The notes below the pieces were generated by a model. The model worked only from the letters and a program-made list of their open reading frames with translations. It did not search any database and was not told where the DNA came from. Shown here one piece after another: positions 45,164-55,959 of a stretch of 64,000 nucleotides of DNA. How positions within the stretch are numbered: the stretch's first letter is position 1; every line of letters begins with the position of its first letter. This DNA is from Symsagittifera roscoffensis (Eukaryota; Xenacoelomorpha; Acoela; Convolutidae): assembly GCF_963678635.1 (NCBI RefSeq), contig NC_087063.1, positions 33,726,682 through 33,790,681 on the forward strand, written 5' to 3'. The translations under genes and the position numbers were made by a program.

Positions 45164-46171
45164 TTATATGTTGTATGGGACTTTGCGATATGTTTGGTCT
45201 AAAATTTGGGTTATGTGTAATGCTAGGTTTCGGAAATTACGTGGGACTAAGGATAATGGATGGTTATGTGGTAGGGGTGGCAACTGTGGTGCGGTAGGTG
45301 TTACTTCTATGTTATTATGTTCTTCGTCGTATGTGTTCTGTCTTGTCGCTATTTTTGTATTATATTCTTTTATTTGTGCGTCTAGAAGAATTTTGTTAAT
45401 TGATGATGAAAAAATTTCAAAAAATCCTGCAAATAGTATGCGTGCTACACTTGCTTGTCTATTTACTTGTGTGTGTATAGCGCATGTGTTATAGATTCCT
45501 TTTAAAAGTGAAAAAAGAAATCCTATAAAGTTAAACATTGCGTATAGGATAGTTAATTTTTCTAAGATGTAATAGGGCCATCCTAGAAAAACGAGAATTT
45601 CATTTTTTAGTGTAACAAAGCTAAAAATATTTATAGGTGGAATATCTTGTGGTCTGTATTTTTCACCGTTTAAATATATATAGTCTTTAATGTCTTTAAA
45701 ATATCCGCTATAATCTTGTGTATAAATATCTGCAAATCCTGCGGTTTTGGCAAGTTTGCGTAAATTTTGATCAATTGATTGTCTTTGTATAGTGTCCATT
45801 TGTGTTAATAATTCTTGGAATTGTTGTGTTCTAATGTGGTGTTGGATATCTGATTTTGAATATATTCCAATTGATTGTAAATCAATATTTGGATTACGAG
45901 CAATAGCTCTGATGCTTTCGGGTGAAAATTTTTTGAGTGATTGCATCAACGTGGGGTATGGAGTAAGAAGATAATATTTATCTTCATCAGGGTTCAATTG
46001 TACTACATTGTGGCTAATTTCTGATCCACATGGGACTGCGGTATCCCAAAAATATGTTCGTCTTGAAAGTGTGTCAACAAAATGTACCTTATTTTTATAA
46101 AAGATAGGGATTCTTTTATAGCATCGTTTATCTTCAAAAACATATAGTGGTGATACTTTTATGGTACAAGT
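45164..46171 (-). pseudogene. Env-like C-terminal segment with hydrophobic helices
   Basis: The minus-strand frame is open from about 46171 to a stop at 45164. The upstream part has paired cysteines (CTIK ... RCYKR ... VPCG), suggesting an ectodomain. A hydrophobic segment lies around 45600-45480 (ILEKLTILYAMFNFIGFLF), followed by RQASVARILFAGFFEIF and a Pro-rich tail. A Cys-bearing region followed by membrane-type helices near the end fits an envelope glycoprotein's transmembrane subunit, and position after integrase agrees. There is no ATG at the top, and it joins the previous env-like piece only with a frame change. Which viral glycoprotein class it derives from I cannot tell. Confidence 0.5.
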
Positions 46172-46342
46172 TTAAAACCATAAATTGTTTCCTTCGTAGT
46201 CTAGAAAATTTGATCTATTTCTTGATAATAAATATCCTGCGTAGGGTATTTTTAACACTGCTAGTGCGAGTGATTGTAGGATTTGTGTCCTTTTTAATTC
46301 GCTTAGTTGGTGAAGTGTTTCTAATTCGGAGAGTGACATTTC

Positions 46343-47014
46343 TTAAAAAATTCGACTAATCGTGTAGTCTAACTTCATATCTAAGTGGATATCATAGTGG
46401 ATATTACCAAAATAAGTATTATTCATTAGTGATAGTTCTTGTAAACGTGTGCTTCTAGTGTCTTGTGGCTTTAGTTTTCCACCAGGTTGACCATTTCTTT
46501 TTTGAAAGTTAACTGGTATATATGATGTTCCTTCGTATAGAGGGTGACCTGTGGCATAAGGGTCAAATTTTATTTTTCCAGTGGTCATGTCGAAACCTTT
46601 TTCGTATTCAACTAATATTTCAGAATATTGTGTTTTGTGAAGTGGGTTTCTGTATTTGCATGCGAGTTCTGTTTCTTGATATATTTGGAAACGTGTTAAT
46701 TTATTTTCTATATTATGGAGATTTCGAAAATCAGTACTTTGTTTTCGTGATGGATGGACTTGTTCATATGGAATTGATTGTATAAAATATTTTTCGTGAA
46801 ATTTTATCATTCTTGCGTGTATTTTTGCTACTTGAAATGTTGTGCATGTATCTTCGGGAAACCAAACAATTGTTGCATGTGTCCGTGTTGTAGGATCACA
46901 ATAACCTTGATCGTTTTTACAAGGTAATCTAATTTCTTGATAGATCATTGTGTTGTCGGATAAATCGCGTGTGAGTTGTATTTTTTCGAGTTGTATTTTC
47001 CAATCGAAAAACAT
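46343..47014 (-). pseudogene. Env-like ectodomain segment
   Basis: The frame from ATG 47014 to the stop at 46343 has 223 codons. It has cysteines in a pattern such as LPCKNDQGYCDP and EDTCTTF plus ELACKYRN, with WFPEDTC-type aromatic residues, as expected of a secreted ectodomain. No signal peptide is seen at this start, and the sequence upstream (47015-47445) also looks coding in other frames, so this is an internal piece of a frame-broken gene. Confidence 0.45.
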
Positions 47015-47445
47015 TATTTCTTGATATCCTTTATTTTTGTGTCTGCTTTGCAGTTTGATGGGTTATTTATACCAATATGTGGTATCCAGTGCTTATCGTG
47101 TATGTCATAAGTTAATCTTCCGTGTGCGCCGTTGTATGGGTATTTTTCATCTAGTTTTATATGTCCTTGATATCTTTCAAGTTCTGCTTGATGTACAGAA
47201 TCGGCAAAGACTTGAAAATATACTAGTTTTCTGTCGGTGTTTTTATTTCTTTTGATATTTAATCTGAGTAGCTCGTTTTTAAAATCATCGGGATTTAGAT
47301 GTAGAAGTCGTTCTATATTACTTTGGTAGAATGATTCGTGGTCAAGTCGGTTTTTATTTCCGTTTGAAACTTGTGAACAGTGTACTTTCTTTTCGGAAAA
47401 TGTTGCTGTAAATTTATATCCTGCGACTGTTGTTGCTCGGGCTTT

Positions 47446-47721
47446 TCAGTACAGTGCCGCTATTACATTTGTAGTTTCTATAGCTTGTGGTTCCGTTTCG
47501 CATTGTGATACTTGATTTATTGCATATTTGTGTAGTGTTTTTTGTTCATTTTCTTCACAATCGTAGTGTGTTACTAATAAGTCCTGGGGTCCTGTGCGGG
47601 GAAAGGATTTGTGTTCTGATCGGAAATTATTAGAAAAAGGAGTTGTTGAAAAATCAATATTTTTAGAATATACATGTGTATGATAATCCTGAGTATGGGC
47701 TATAAAATGTGATGTAACCAA
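47446..47721 (-). pseudogene. Env-like upstream segment
   Basis: A 91-codon stretch without ATG start (TTG at the top), containing HTQDYHTHVYSKN and TGPQDLLVTHYDCEENE. It is placed in the same series as the two env-like pieces that follow. No specific domain recognised; listed because the whole interval 47.8-45.2 kb on this strand reads as one broken gene. Confidence 0.35.
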
Positions 47722-47972
47722 TTGTCTTTTTGGTATATCTGTCGTATTTATATATTACTTCAGTTGTTATAAACGGTGGTGGTAGCGATTGAGCTGTTAT
47801 ATTGTGTGGGTTTAATGGGTAAGGATGTTGAGCAGTGTTGTTAAGTTTAACCGTGATTTCAAATTTTAATTGTAGACTATTTTGTTGGAGTATTTGGATG
47901 TTATGGTCACGAATGTCTTCGTGGATGTCTTGTCTATATTGTAGTCTATGGAGTGCCCAATTGTGGAGTCGG

Positions 47973-48437
47973 TTACTTTCTGGATGTTGTCCAAATAATG
48001 GTGGGGGTGCTGTGATGGGGGTTCCAATCTAATCTTAAAGGAATATTTGTTGATGATTGTTCTCGATATCTAGCGTCGAGGTTATTTGGAAAATTTAGGG
48101 GGAAAGGCGTCGCTGAAATCTGGCTTATTGATGGTGTTGATGGTAGTGATAATGTTTCTGGTAGTGATGATGATGTTGTTGTATCCGTAGAAATATCTAT
48201 TGGGTCATTTATTAAATTTGGTTCACCTTGTGTGAATGAGTGTGTTGTCCAATATGGTAGTCGTGATGCTTGGTTGGGGGGGTTAAAGGGATTGTCACGT
48301 ATTTGTTCAGATGTTGGTGTTGAACCTAAGTAATCTGAGGGTATACTTGAGGTGCTACGTATTAACTGATTGAGAGAAGAGCATTTAAGAAATGATTTCT
48401 TTGTCGAATATTTTTTGTTGTTTGAGGCGAGATTCAA
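47973..48437 (-). pseudogene. Ser/Thr/Pro-rich ORF between integrase and env-like region
   Basis: 154 codons, no ATG at the top (TTG), rich in Ser, Thr, Pro and Asn (DISTDTTTSSSLPETL, LPSTPSISQISATPF). No recognised domain. Its composition matches the N-terminal part of the 529-codon ORF. It may be the start of the env-like precursor or an independent small protein. Confidence 0.35.
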
Positions 48438-48907
48438 GTGTGGTCGAGTTATTTATTGTTTTTTTGACAAGTGGGTTGAGTTTTGTGAAAAGTTGTTGGG
48501 GGCTAATTTTATGGCGTTCGGGAGGTCTTCTTTGCTTTATTTTTATTTGTCAGGTGATCTGGGGTATTTTTGAGATTTTTGTACTTTAGGCTAAATTAAT
48601 ATGGTCGTATTTTTTACTTTAGGCTAATTTATCATTTTTGGTTGGGGGGTTTTTGAGGTCTAAGTTAGGAAAATATTGTTGATCTTTGCTTTATTAGATA
48701 AGGGAGGGTTATGATATTATAGTGGTAATTGTTTTAGTTGTCAAGTTTGAGTGGTTTGCTTATTTTTTACCTGGAGGTTGTAAAGTTATAGTTATAGATA
48801 TGCCTGGAGTTTAATATCTTTCGTCTAATTGGTTTGTGTTATAGTTATAGAAGGTGACGGATTGAATGAATCCTATTGGCTAATTTTGAACTAGAATCGT
48901 TGCTTTT

Positions 48908-49090
48908 CTATGTTACGTCAGTGGGTTTGGCAATTGTTTGGTATGGTCCCTTGCGAAGGGGTTGTAATTTTTTAGAAATTCCTTTTTGTGTATTAAAATT
49001 AGGTATTAAGACAAATGTTCCAATTTTTAAATCTGAGGCTGGTGTAAAGCGTGAATTAATTTGTTCGTTAATGTTTTGCTTTTGTAACAA
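48908..49090 (-). pseudogene. Integrase C-terminal domain with GPY motif
   Basis: The piece contains SDLKIGTFVLIPNFNTQKG and LQPLRKGPYQTIAK. The first resembles the small barrel that follows the catalytic core and the second is the GPY/F motif of Ty3/gypsy and retroviral-type integrases. It lies downstream of the DDE core but outside its frame, so a frameshift separates them near 49100-49200. Confidence 0.7.
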
Positions 49091-49167
49091 TTTTTTTGTT
49101 ACTCTTTGGTAAATTTCATTGTGTTTTTTATCTCTATTTAAAATCCATTCGGTGTGTGTGCTGGAGG

Positions 49168-50655
49168 CTAATCTAAGGATTTGTGAGTGATGAAAATGAT
49201 CTTCATCATGCGTGTGTAAAGGTAGGTTTCGTATGGTGACATTCCTAGAGTTGTCGTATTTTGTGAATTATATGCTAAGGGAAATAATTTTACATCTGCT
49301 GACCATTCTGTGTATCTTGTATCGTTTCCATTTATGATACATCTAAGATATTCTTGTAGTGAACGGTTCATACCTTCGACTAAACCGTTTGTCTAAGGTG
49401 CTTGAGATGTACGCGGTTTGTGTTTGATGTTATATAAGTGACATAGTGTGATGATTTCATTATTTATGAATTCTGTACCGTTGTCTGTAACTAAGATTTC
49501 GGGTAATATGAATTTAGCTATCCAGTGTTCATAAAGTGTTGTGTAAGCATAATAAGCGTTACAATGTGGTACTGGGTTGAGTGCTACATAATGTGTAAAT
49601 GCATCAACAATAACTCTAATGTAGGAGTTTCCTTCAGAGGATGGTGAAATTGGTCCTTTTGTATCGAATGAAATACGATGGTTAAAATATAAACTTTGTC
49701 CTTTAAAACCTTGTTTTTGTGCCATTTGTTTTTGATTTGGATAAGGTTTATTTAGCTGACATACTATACAATCATTGCATAGTACTTTTATCCAAATTGG
49801 TGCATTTGGGAAATAAAAATTTTGTGTAAAATTTGAATATGTTTTCTCTGATCCAGAGTGTCCTTTAGTGTTATGTGTATGTGAAATGTTGAAAGCTATT
49901 AGAATCTTACTTAAAGGGAGACAGGGAACTGTAGAATCATTTAATTGATTTTCTAGAAGGTCCGTGTTTTCATTAATTGTTGTATTATTAAATTTTTGGA
50001 AATATCGGAGGAGTGTTTTATTTCCTAAAATTGTGGTATCTGCCTTTACGGGCTTAGTTTTGTATTTGTGCCATGATTTTAGTTGTCTAATTACTGGGTC
50101 AAGATTTTGATATTGTTTCAAGATTTCAATTGTAATTTTATCTGTTGGAGGGTGAAAAATATTTTCAATTTCTAATTTAGATAGGGGAATTGTGCCAAGT
50201 GGGTCATGGAGGTCAAAGACTTGATTTATTGTGTATTTTGAATCATTTGTTTGTGGTCCTGATAAATTTATTTTTTCAGTTAAATTTTCTTTTTCAATTA
50301 ACGGAAAAAGGTCTTTTTTATGGGAGTGGTGTTTCATTCGTTTTTGTTGGGTGTTATTTTTTATCCATTGTGAGTATGGAATTGGTTTGAAAGTTGATGT
50401 TCCTAGTAGATCAACTTCGTAGTGATTATTTTGGCAATCTAAGTAAAGTGGGAAATGTTGTAGGTTATTTATTTGTGATTGTTCAATGTCAGTTTTTACT
50501 GCATATTTGCATTCTAGTCGGGGTGATGTTTCGTCTTTTGCAAGGTAAAATTTTATATTTTTGGGTATTTCAACTGTAGTTTTTTGTGTAAGTAATTCAG
50601 GTAGTGTATTTCGAGTAATGTATCTGGTAATGCAAGATTCTTTCCTGCTGTCCAA
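49168..50655 (-). pseudogene. Integrase (zinc-binding and DDE core), interrupted
   Basis: Open from about 50655 to an in-frame TAG at 49393-49395, after which the same frame continues to 49168. The N-terminal HHCC finger is visible (HTHNTKGHSG ... CNDCIVCQL). The catalytic core has the first Asp in ISFDTKGPISP, the second in LVTDNGTEFINN, and the Glu just past the TAG in NGLVEGMNRSLQEYL. It would insert the element's cDNA and generate the CCAG duplication. The preceding 200 residues form the RNase H-integrase spacer. Premature stop and missing ATG mean it is broken as assembled. Confidence 0.85.
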
Positions 50656-50846
50656 ACTATATGTAAATTTGGAAATTTCATTAGAATTAATTGAAATCTA
50701 TAAACTCGGTGATTGGGATTTGACTTTTGTGTAAAGAGAAAAATGATTGGTTTATGATCTGTGAAAAGAACTGTTGGATGTTTTGATCCAAGTATCAGAA
50801 ATTCATATTCTGTAAGTGTATAAATTATAGCTGTACATTCTCTCAT
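50553..50846 (-). pseudogene. RNase H C-terminal portion
   Basis: Contains ECTAIIYTLTEYEFLILG and VLFTDHKPIIFLF, then HRVYRFQLILMKF and GKNLALPDTL, the usual Ty3/gypsy RNase H end. The earlier part, with KCDASNFGIIGAALLQ, lies just upstream (about 50990-50930) in another frame. A 1-base frame change near 50605 separates it from the integrase frame. Confidence 0.8.
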
Positions 50847-50849
50847 TAG

Positions 50850-51640
50850 AGTAAGAGAGTCGTAGCTCTGCTTGAGTGATTAATCGGGAATTTGCTGATA
50901 TAAGGTTCATTTTATTTGTACCACTATGTGATTGTAGTAATGCTGCGCCGATGATGCCAAAATTTGAAGCATCGCACTTTGCATAGAATGGTTGATTTGG
51001 ATCTGGAATTGTGTTTAAAATTTGTTCAGTTAAAAGTTTTTTAGTTTCTTCAAATCGTGTTTGATGTTCAGTGGCCCAGTCAAAATTATTTCGTTGTCTG
51101 GATATTATAGGATATTATAGAACGGTCTTAAATATAATTGCATTTTATAAACGTACTTGCTTAAGAAAATTAACATTCCCAGGAATTCTTGGATTTTCTT
51201 TTTGTTTGTTGGTGGTTGAAGTTTTTGAATAGCATCAATGCGTGATTTTAATGGAGTGATTGTGTTTCCTTCTATATTATGTCCTAAAAATTTAACTCGT
51301 GTTAAGAAGAAGGGTGATTTATCGGGGCGGCCTTCAGATTTTCGTTCTGAAGTATTTTATGATAGTGTTCTAAAACTGTAAACATTTCTTCTTTTGTCTG
51401 TGATTGCATAAAAACATCGTCTAAATAGGTGATTGCGTTTTTCTTGAGTATTAGTGGTCTAAAATTTTTGCTCATAAAAGCTGAAAATGCTGCTGGTTCT
51501 ATGGAAATTCCATAGAATAGGCGGTTGAATTCATATTGTTGATTTCCAATAACAAATTGTGTTAAACGTCGTGATTGTTCATCTAGTGGCATTTGATTGT
51601 ATGCACTATTCATATCTGCGGTTGTAAAGTATTTTCCGTT
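50850..51640 (-). pseudogene. Reverse transcriptase palm, connection and RNase H start
   Basis: The 51613-51302 frame has ADMNSAYNQMPLDEQS, RLFYGISIEPAAFSAFM and TYLDDVFMQSQTKEE (motif C, YLDD). After a frame break near 51330 the connection region follows (KFLGHNIEGNTITPLKSR, IQEFLGMLIFLSKY), then RNase H with CDASNFG. A short direct duplication (GGATATTATA twice at about 51100-51120) breaks the frame again. The break with the upstream RT piece is at a run of nine A (minus strand) near 51640, a typical sequencing or slippage site. Confidence 0.85.
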
Positions 51641-51645
51641 TTTTT

Positions 51646-52965
51646 TTAAATAACTTGTATTGGTTCAATAGGCCAATTGCAATTCGATTCGTCTATTAGT
51701 GAATTGAGGTATCTAGCGTCTAAAACTATTTTTAATGATTCTTCTTTTTCTAAGATGATACCAGGGTTAATAAATGTGTTACCTTTTGGTTGTTCTTCTT
51801 TATTTACTAGTGAGATAATTTTGTATTGTTCTAAAATATCAAGTAATCTGTTTACTTTGTCAAGTAAATGAATTGGTACTTTACTAGCTCTTTGTTTTTT
51901 GAAAACTGCGTCAGGTTTTAACGGGAGATGTAGTGATGAACTGATTTTCCCAACATCAAATTTTGATGTTGCGTAGACTATTGAATATTTTAATAGTTGT
52001 TTTGCTAGTTTGTCAAATTCGATTTGTGTAATTTGTGAGTGTTCAAAGTTAAACATCGTTAAAAATTGTTGTTGTTCTTTTGTGTAATTTGTTATATTGA
52101 AAGTTGGTTTAAAATATGGTGTTTTTGTGAAATAATCTGTATTTCTCTTTTCATTGCTTATTATGTTATTTATGGATAGTTCTTCGTTAAGAATTGTGGA
52201 TTGGCAAATATCTAACAATTGGAGTATATTATTTACGCGGTATGCTTTTTCATGTATGAGTGAGATTGTAGCGTTTGTTTTGCAATATCCTAAAAGTCCT
52301 AAGGGTAATGTTACTTGATACGGTGTATTGTTATACACGTGTAGCGAAATGATGTCGGAATTCGTCTTTTTCAAATATTTTATAGATGAAATCGTGATTT
52401 TGAAAAACTTGTGAATAGGTTTAAATTCAAAGTCTGACATAAAAAGTTGTTGTTCATTTTGACTTTTATCATACTGGTGAATTTGTTTTATTAAAAAGTT
52501 ATATATATTTCCTGATAGTGGTTTCAGGTGTTTCCGTTGTTGGTTATAAATTGGATAAAATTTTGAGAAGCATGGTGGTTGTTTATTTAATCTTTGAAAA
52601 AACGTTAGAGCTGTATTTTTTGTTTTTGTGTACTTATCTTTGATCAGTATATTACTATTCAAGATGTTGATTGTTGGTATATATTTTGATATAAATGGTA
52701 TGCCAATGATATTGTGTTTAATATCAATAATAAGAAATATTTGTTTAAATGGTTTGTTTAGAATTTTATTTTGTTCCATTGTTCTTGTGGGGAGAAAGAA
52801 TAATTTGATTTTTCCATAATTTACTAATGTTGATCCTTGTGCTGTTGCTAGTTTACTAGAGGTTGCAAGAGGCCTTAATTTTGGGTGTGAAATTTTGATT
52901 TCATTCCATGTGGGAATATTAATTATGTTTGATTCTGCTCCTGAATCAATTAAAAAAAATTTCAA
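51646..52965 (-). pseudogene. Protease and RT N-terminal part of pol
   Basis: The frame begins without ATG inside the gag end. FLIDSGAESNIIN (residues 4-17) is the retropepsin catalytic motif and IIGIPFI a later protease strand. RT fingers start near residue 350 (HLLDKVNRLLDILEQYKI) and reach KIVLDARYLNSLI near residue 410. About 230 residues between protease and RT have no motif I know. The pol frame is +1 relative to gag, overlapping it at an 8-T run (gag ends ATT TTT TTT AAT TGA), so expression by programmed frameshift is plausible. It ends at a homopolymer frame break. Confidence 0.85.
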
Positions 52966-55339
52966 GATCTGGTGGTTTAAATTCTTTGTTTCTTGGACTT
53001 TCTAAGAGAAATGGTATTGTCCAAATTTTTTCTCTGGGTTGTTCTTTTTGTATATTTTGATAAATATGATTTGTGTTTAAACATTTTGTTTTGTCTTTTT
53101 CATCGGGTTTATTTACCGTGTTAATTTCGTTTATTTCTTGTGCAGTTTGTGTAGTATTGATGGGTTCAATATAATAATTGTGAAGGAGTTCCAATTGATT
53201 TTCATAGATATGTGATGTAAAAGGTTGTTCATATATGATAGGTTCGTAGTCGTTTTCGACTGTTATCATATTTACGGAGATGGTATTTTCGGTATCACTT
53301 TCTGTATCTGATGATCCACAGTTTATTTGATTTAGTTGTAGTTCGTTACTTCCTGTGTCATCATTACCTGGGGGGTCTGATGTTGTTTCTTCATTTGACT
53401 GTACTTGATTAACATGTCTTTGATGTTTTGGTGTACTACTTCTGTATCGATGTTTAGAATTATTATAATGGTTATTATTCCTATGTGGTAACTGATTATA
53501 TTGATTATTATAACTTGAATTTCGATTTTGTGAATTATTCCGTGATCTGTTTTGATAATTGTCATTTGATCTGTGATAGTTTGATCTATTATATGAGTTA
53601 TTTCTTGATCGATTGTTCGGGTAATTCTGATTTCGATTGTTCGAATAACTTCTATTTCGATTATGTGAATAGTTTCTATTTCTGTTGTATGATGAGTTTC
53701 GTGATTGATTATTGGAATAGTGTTTATTTCTTGGGTTTGATTGAGAATTGGATCTAGAAACAAATTGTGTTGCATTGGAATTTGATCTCGAATAGTTATT
53801 TTGACTAATTGATCGATTATAATTATTTTGTGAAGAATTCTGTGTATTTCTTCGTTCTGGTGATCTTCCTCTATAACTTGAGTTATATGGTGATTGAGTC
53901 CTTGTGTTATTGGTGTTGTTCGGAAGTGGTTTTCCTGAACTGTTGTTACTATTTATATTTTTGTTTGGTAGATTTTGATCTTTTTTCATATATTGATAGA
54001 ACGATTTATTTGGTTCTTTATGCTTTTGAGGTTTGTTTTGGTTATCTTGTTGTTTTTGTCTACATTCGGAAATACTGTGTCCGTATCGTCGGCAATAATT
54101 ACACCATTTTTTGAAAGATGGTTTGCCTATAAAACTTGGGTGTTTTTCATAAATATTTAGTATTTCAGTGATTTTTTCAACTAGGTCTGTATCTGATTCC
54201 TGTATGTTATTTATATGTGTAGTGTTTGTTTCAATTCGATTAACATATTGTAGTTTTAGATTTTCTGTTTCTTCAAGTTTCACTGTGATTTCCGCTTGCT
54301 CTAGTTTGTCTAATAGTTTTCGAAAATCTAAATCTGGCTCTCGAATTGAGGAAGGATGAGATGCTCTTTTTTTTATTGCTATTTTCCTTAATTGAGGTGT
54401 TAAGGTCATCATTAAAATTTCTGTCATTTTTGTGTTTTTATAGTCATGTGTTTTAAGTGAATATGCTTTTCGAACTAGTGTTTTGATACGTACTGCTAAT
54501 TTTTTGATGGTTTCATTTGGTAATCTGCGAATTTCATTACATAAAACTCTTTGGTGTTGTTTATTTCTTTCGGAGTCAAACATTTTTGAAAATTCTTGTG
54601 TAAATCTTTTCCAGTCTGATTTTATTTCTATAGGTAATACTGAAAACCTTTTTTGAGCTGCACCATCTAAGGTTGTTTGTATCAATGTTGTGCGTCTATG
54701 TATCCAATTTTGATGTAGTGGCGTATTAATTGGTTCAGGTCCTATATTTAAAATTAAATTTGCTGTTACTGCATTTAAATAATCTTCTACAGAATATTCA
54801 GGATCTGTTCCTGTAAATACCATCAGTAGTTTATTTGATGTTATTGATGATCCTACCATGAGGTATGGATTCATTGTCATTTGTAGTGATTCTGTGGCAT
54901 TTGGCATTTGCGAAAAATTTGAAAGTTGATTTTTTGTTATTTCGTGTTGCTGAAGATAATATGGAAGTGGTATTTCATTTTGCATTTGAGTTGGTTGATA
55001 CGAGTGCATAGTCATTGGGTTTTGTGGTTGAATGGGTTGAAAAGATTGTGTATTAGTTGGATTTGGTATATGTATTGGTTGTTGATTTCGTGTATCTGTT
55101 GGGTTTGGAGAGAAAATTCTATTATATGTATGAGGTCGTCGCGATCCTTGTGTGCGATATTCTTGGGTATATGGTGCAAAAATGTCTGGTTGTAAATAAT
55201 CATCATCAGATGATAAATAATACGTATGATGAGGTGCTTGCTTTTTATTTTTATTTTGTTGAAAGAATGGGTAATTTTCACTATGATCCTGTGGAGGATG
55301 TGAATTAGTTCGAAAATTTACTGAGTTGGTTGTTGTCAT
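52946..55339 (-). CDS. gag: Gag (capsid and nucleocapsid) of the LTR element
   Basis: ATG at 55337-55339, 797 codons, stop at 52946-52948, intact. N-terminal 150 residues are Gln/Asn/Pro/Thr-rich. Residues about 173-340 form the capsid-type region (VFTGTDPEYSVEDYLNAV, AAQKRFSVLPIEIKSDWKRF, RRLPNETIKKLAVRIKTL), matching the Ty3/gypsy gag family. A CCHC knuckle (CNYCRRYGHSISEC) sits at about 413-426. Then comes a long Asn/Ser/Arg/Tyr-rich repeat-like stretch (about 460-665, of the type NRNYSHNRNRSYSNNRNQ), probably RNA-binding. It ends FLESPRNKEF...IFFN next to the protease. Length is well above the usual gag. Confidence 0.9.
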   Translation of the reverse strand: MTTTNSVNFRTNSHPPQDHSENYPFFQQNKNKKQAPHHTYYLSSDDDYLQPDIFAPYTQEYRTQGSRRPHTYNRIFSPNPTDTRNQQPIHIPNPTNTQSFQPIQPQNPMTMHSYQPTQMQNEIPLPYYLQQHEITKNQLSNFSQMPNATESLQMTMNPYLMVGSSITSNKLLMVFTGTDPEYSVEDYLNAVTANLILNIGPEPINTPLHQNWIHRRTTLIQTTLDGAAQKRFSVLPIEIKSDWKRFTQEFSKMFDSERNKQHQRVLCNEIRRLPNETIKKLAVRIKTLVRKAYSLKTHDYKNTKMTEILMMTLTPQLRKIAIKKRASHPSSIREPDLDFRKLLDKLEQAEITVKLEETENLKLQYVNRIETNTTHINNIQESDTDLVEKITEILNIYEKHPSFIGKPSFKKWCNYCRRYGHSISECRQKQQDNQNKPQKHKEPNKSFYQYMKKDQNLPNKNINSNNSSGKPLPNNTNNTRTQSPYNSSYRGRSPERRNTQNSSQNNYNRSISQNNYSRSNSNATQFVSRSNSQSNPRNKHYSNNQSRNSSYNRNRNYSHNRNRSYSNNRNQNYPNNRSRNNSYNRSNYHRSNDNYQNRSRNNSQNRNSSYNNQYNQLPHRNNNHYNNSKHRYRSSTPKHQRHVNQVQSNEETTSDPPGNDDTGSNELQLNQINCGSSDTESDTENTISVNMITVENDYEPIIYEQPFTSHIYENQLELLHNYYIEPINTTQTAQEINEINTVNKPDEKDKTKCLNTNHIYQNIQKEQPREKIWTIPFLLESPRNKEFKPPDLEIFFN

Positions 55340-55429
55340 TGGGTTATCCCAAAAGTGAGAAAATACATGATTATTATTTTTTCGTGGGGGGCAGTTTGTT
55401 TTTGACGAATGTGCATAATTATAATTGTG

Positions 55430-55959
55430 TTCTGCAAAAGGGTTTCTGTGAACGTTTTTCGTGGTTTTGATGGTACTGTCATGGGTCTATATGTTTGATA
55501 ATCCATATGTGAATATTTTGGAGCAACCGAAGGTTTAACGGTTGATTGTAAGGTTACTTGTGCCAGTGAAGTATTTGTATTTCTTGGTGTTGTTAAATTT
55601 GGATGTATTGGTGAAATACTTTGTTATGTAGTTGTTGTTGTTGTTTGGACAATTTCTTCATTTATGAAGTGTGATGGTGTTTGAATATCTTGTTGTGTAA
55701 GATTTCAAGTTCCATTAAGGTTTTCATTGTGTATGGCGGTCCAATTTAAACTGTTATTTCGTGTATCAGGTGAAAATGTATTGTAGAATATTGGTGTTGC
55801 ATCAATGGTTATTGGTACTACTTTTACATAATATCTGTGGTAAGATATTGTACTTATTGCTTGACTTGAGATAGATTGTGGGATATTTATAAATGTAGGA
55901 TGAGACCATTCAGGGTCCCAAACGTTAGTCTGATTGTTCTGTAATGGCAGTATCATCAT
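55430..55959 (-). pseudogene. Upstream ORF3 of the LTR element, stop-interrupted
   Basis: ATG at 55957-55959; 84 codons to a TGA at 55705-55707. The same frame continues past it (NLTQQDIQTPSHFINEE), meets a TAA near 55625, and continues again (SISPIHPNLTTPRNTN) to about 55430. It is Thr/Ser/Pro-rich late. It overlaps the end of ORF2 by 35 bases. Function unknown. It could be an extra N-terminal gag-like piece or an accessory protein. Confidence 0.4.

Noticed and set aside
53485-54114. Phe/Tyr/Cys-rich plus-strand frames
   Set aside because: Antisense to the Asn/Arg-rich part of gag, which is intact; composition explains them.
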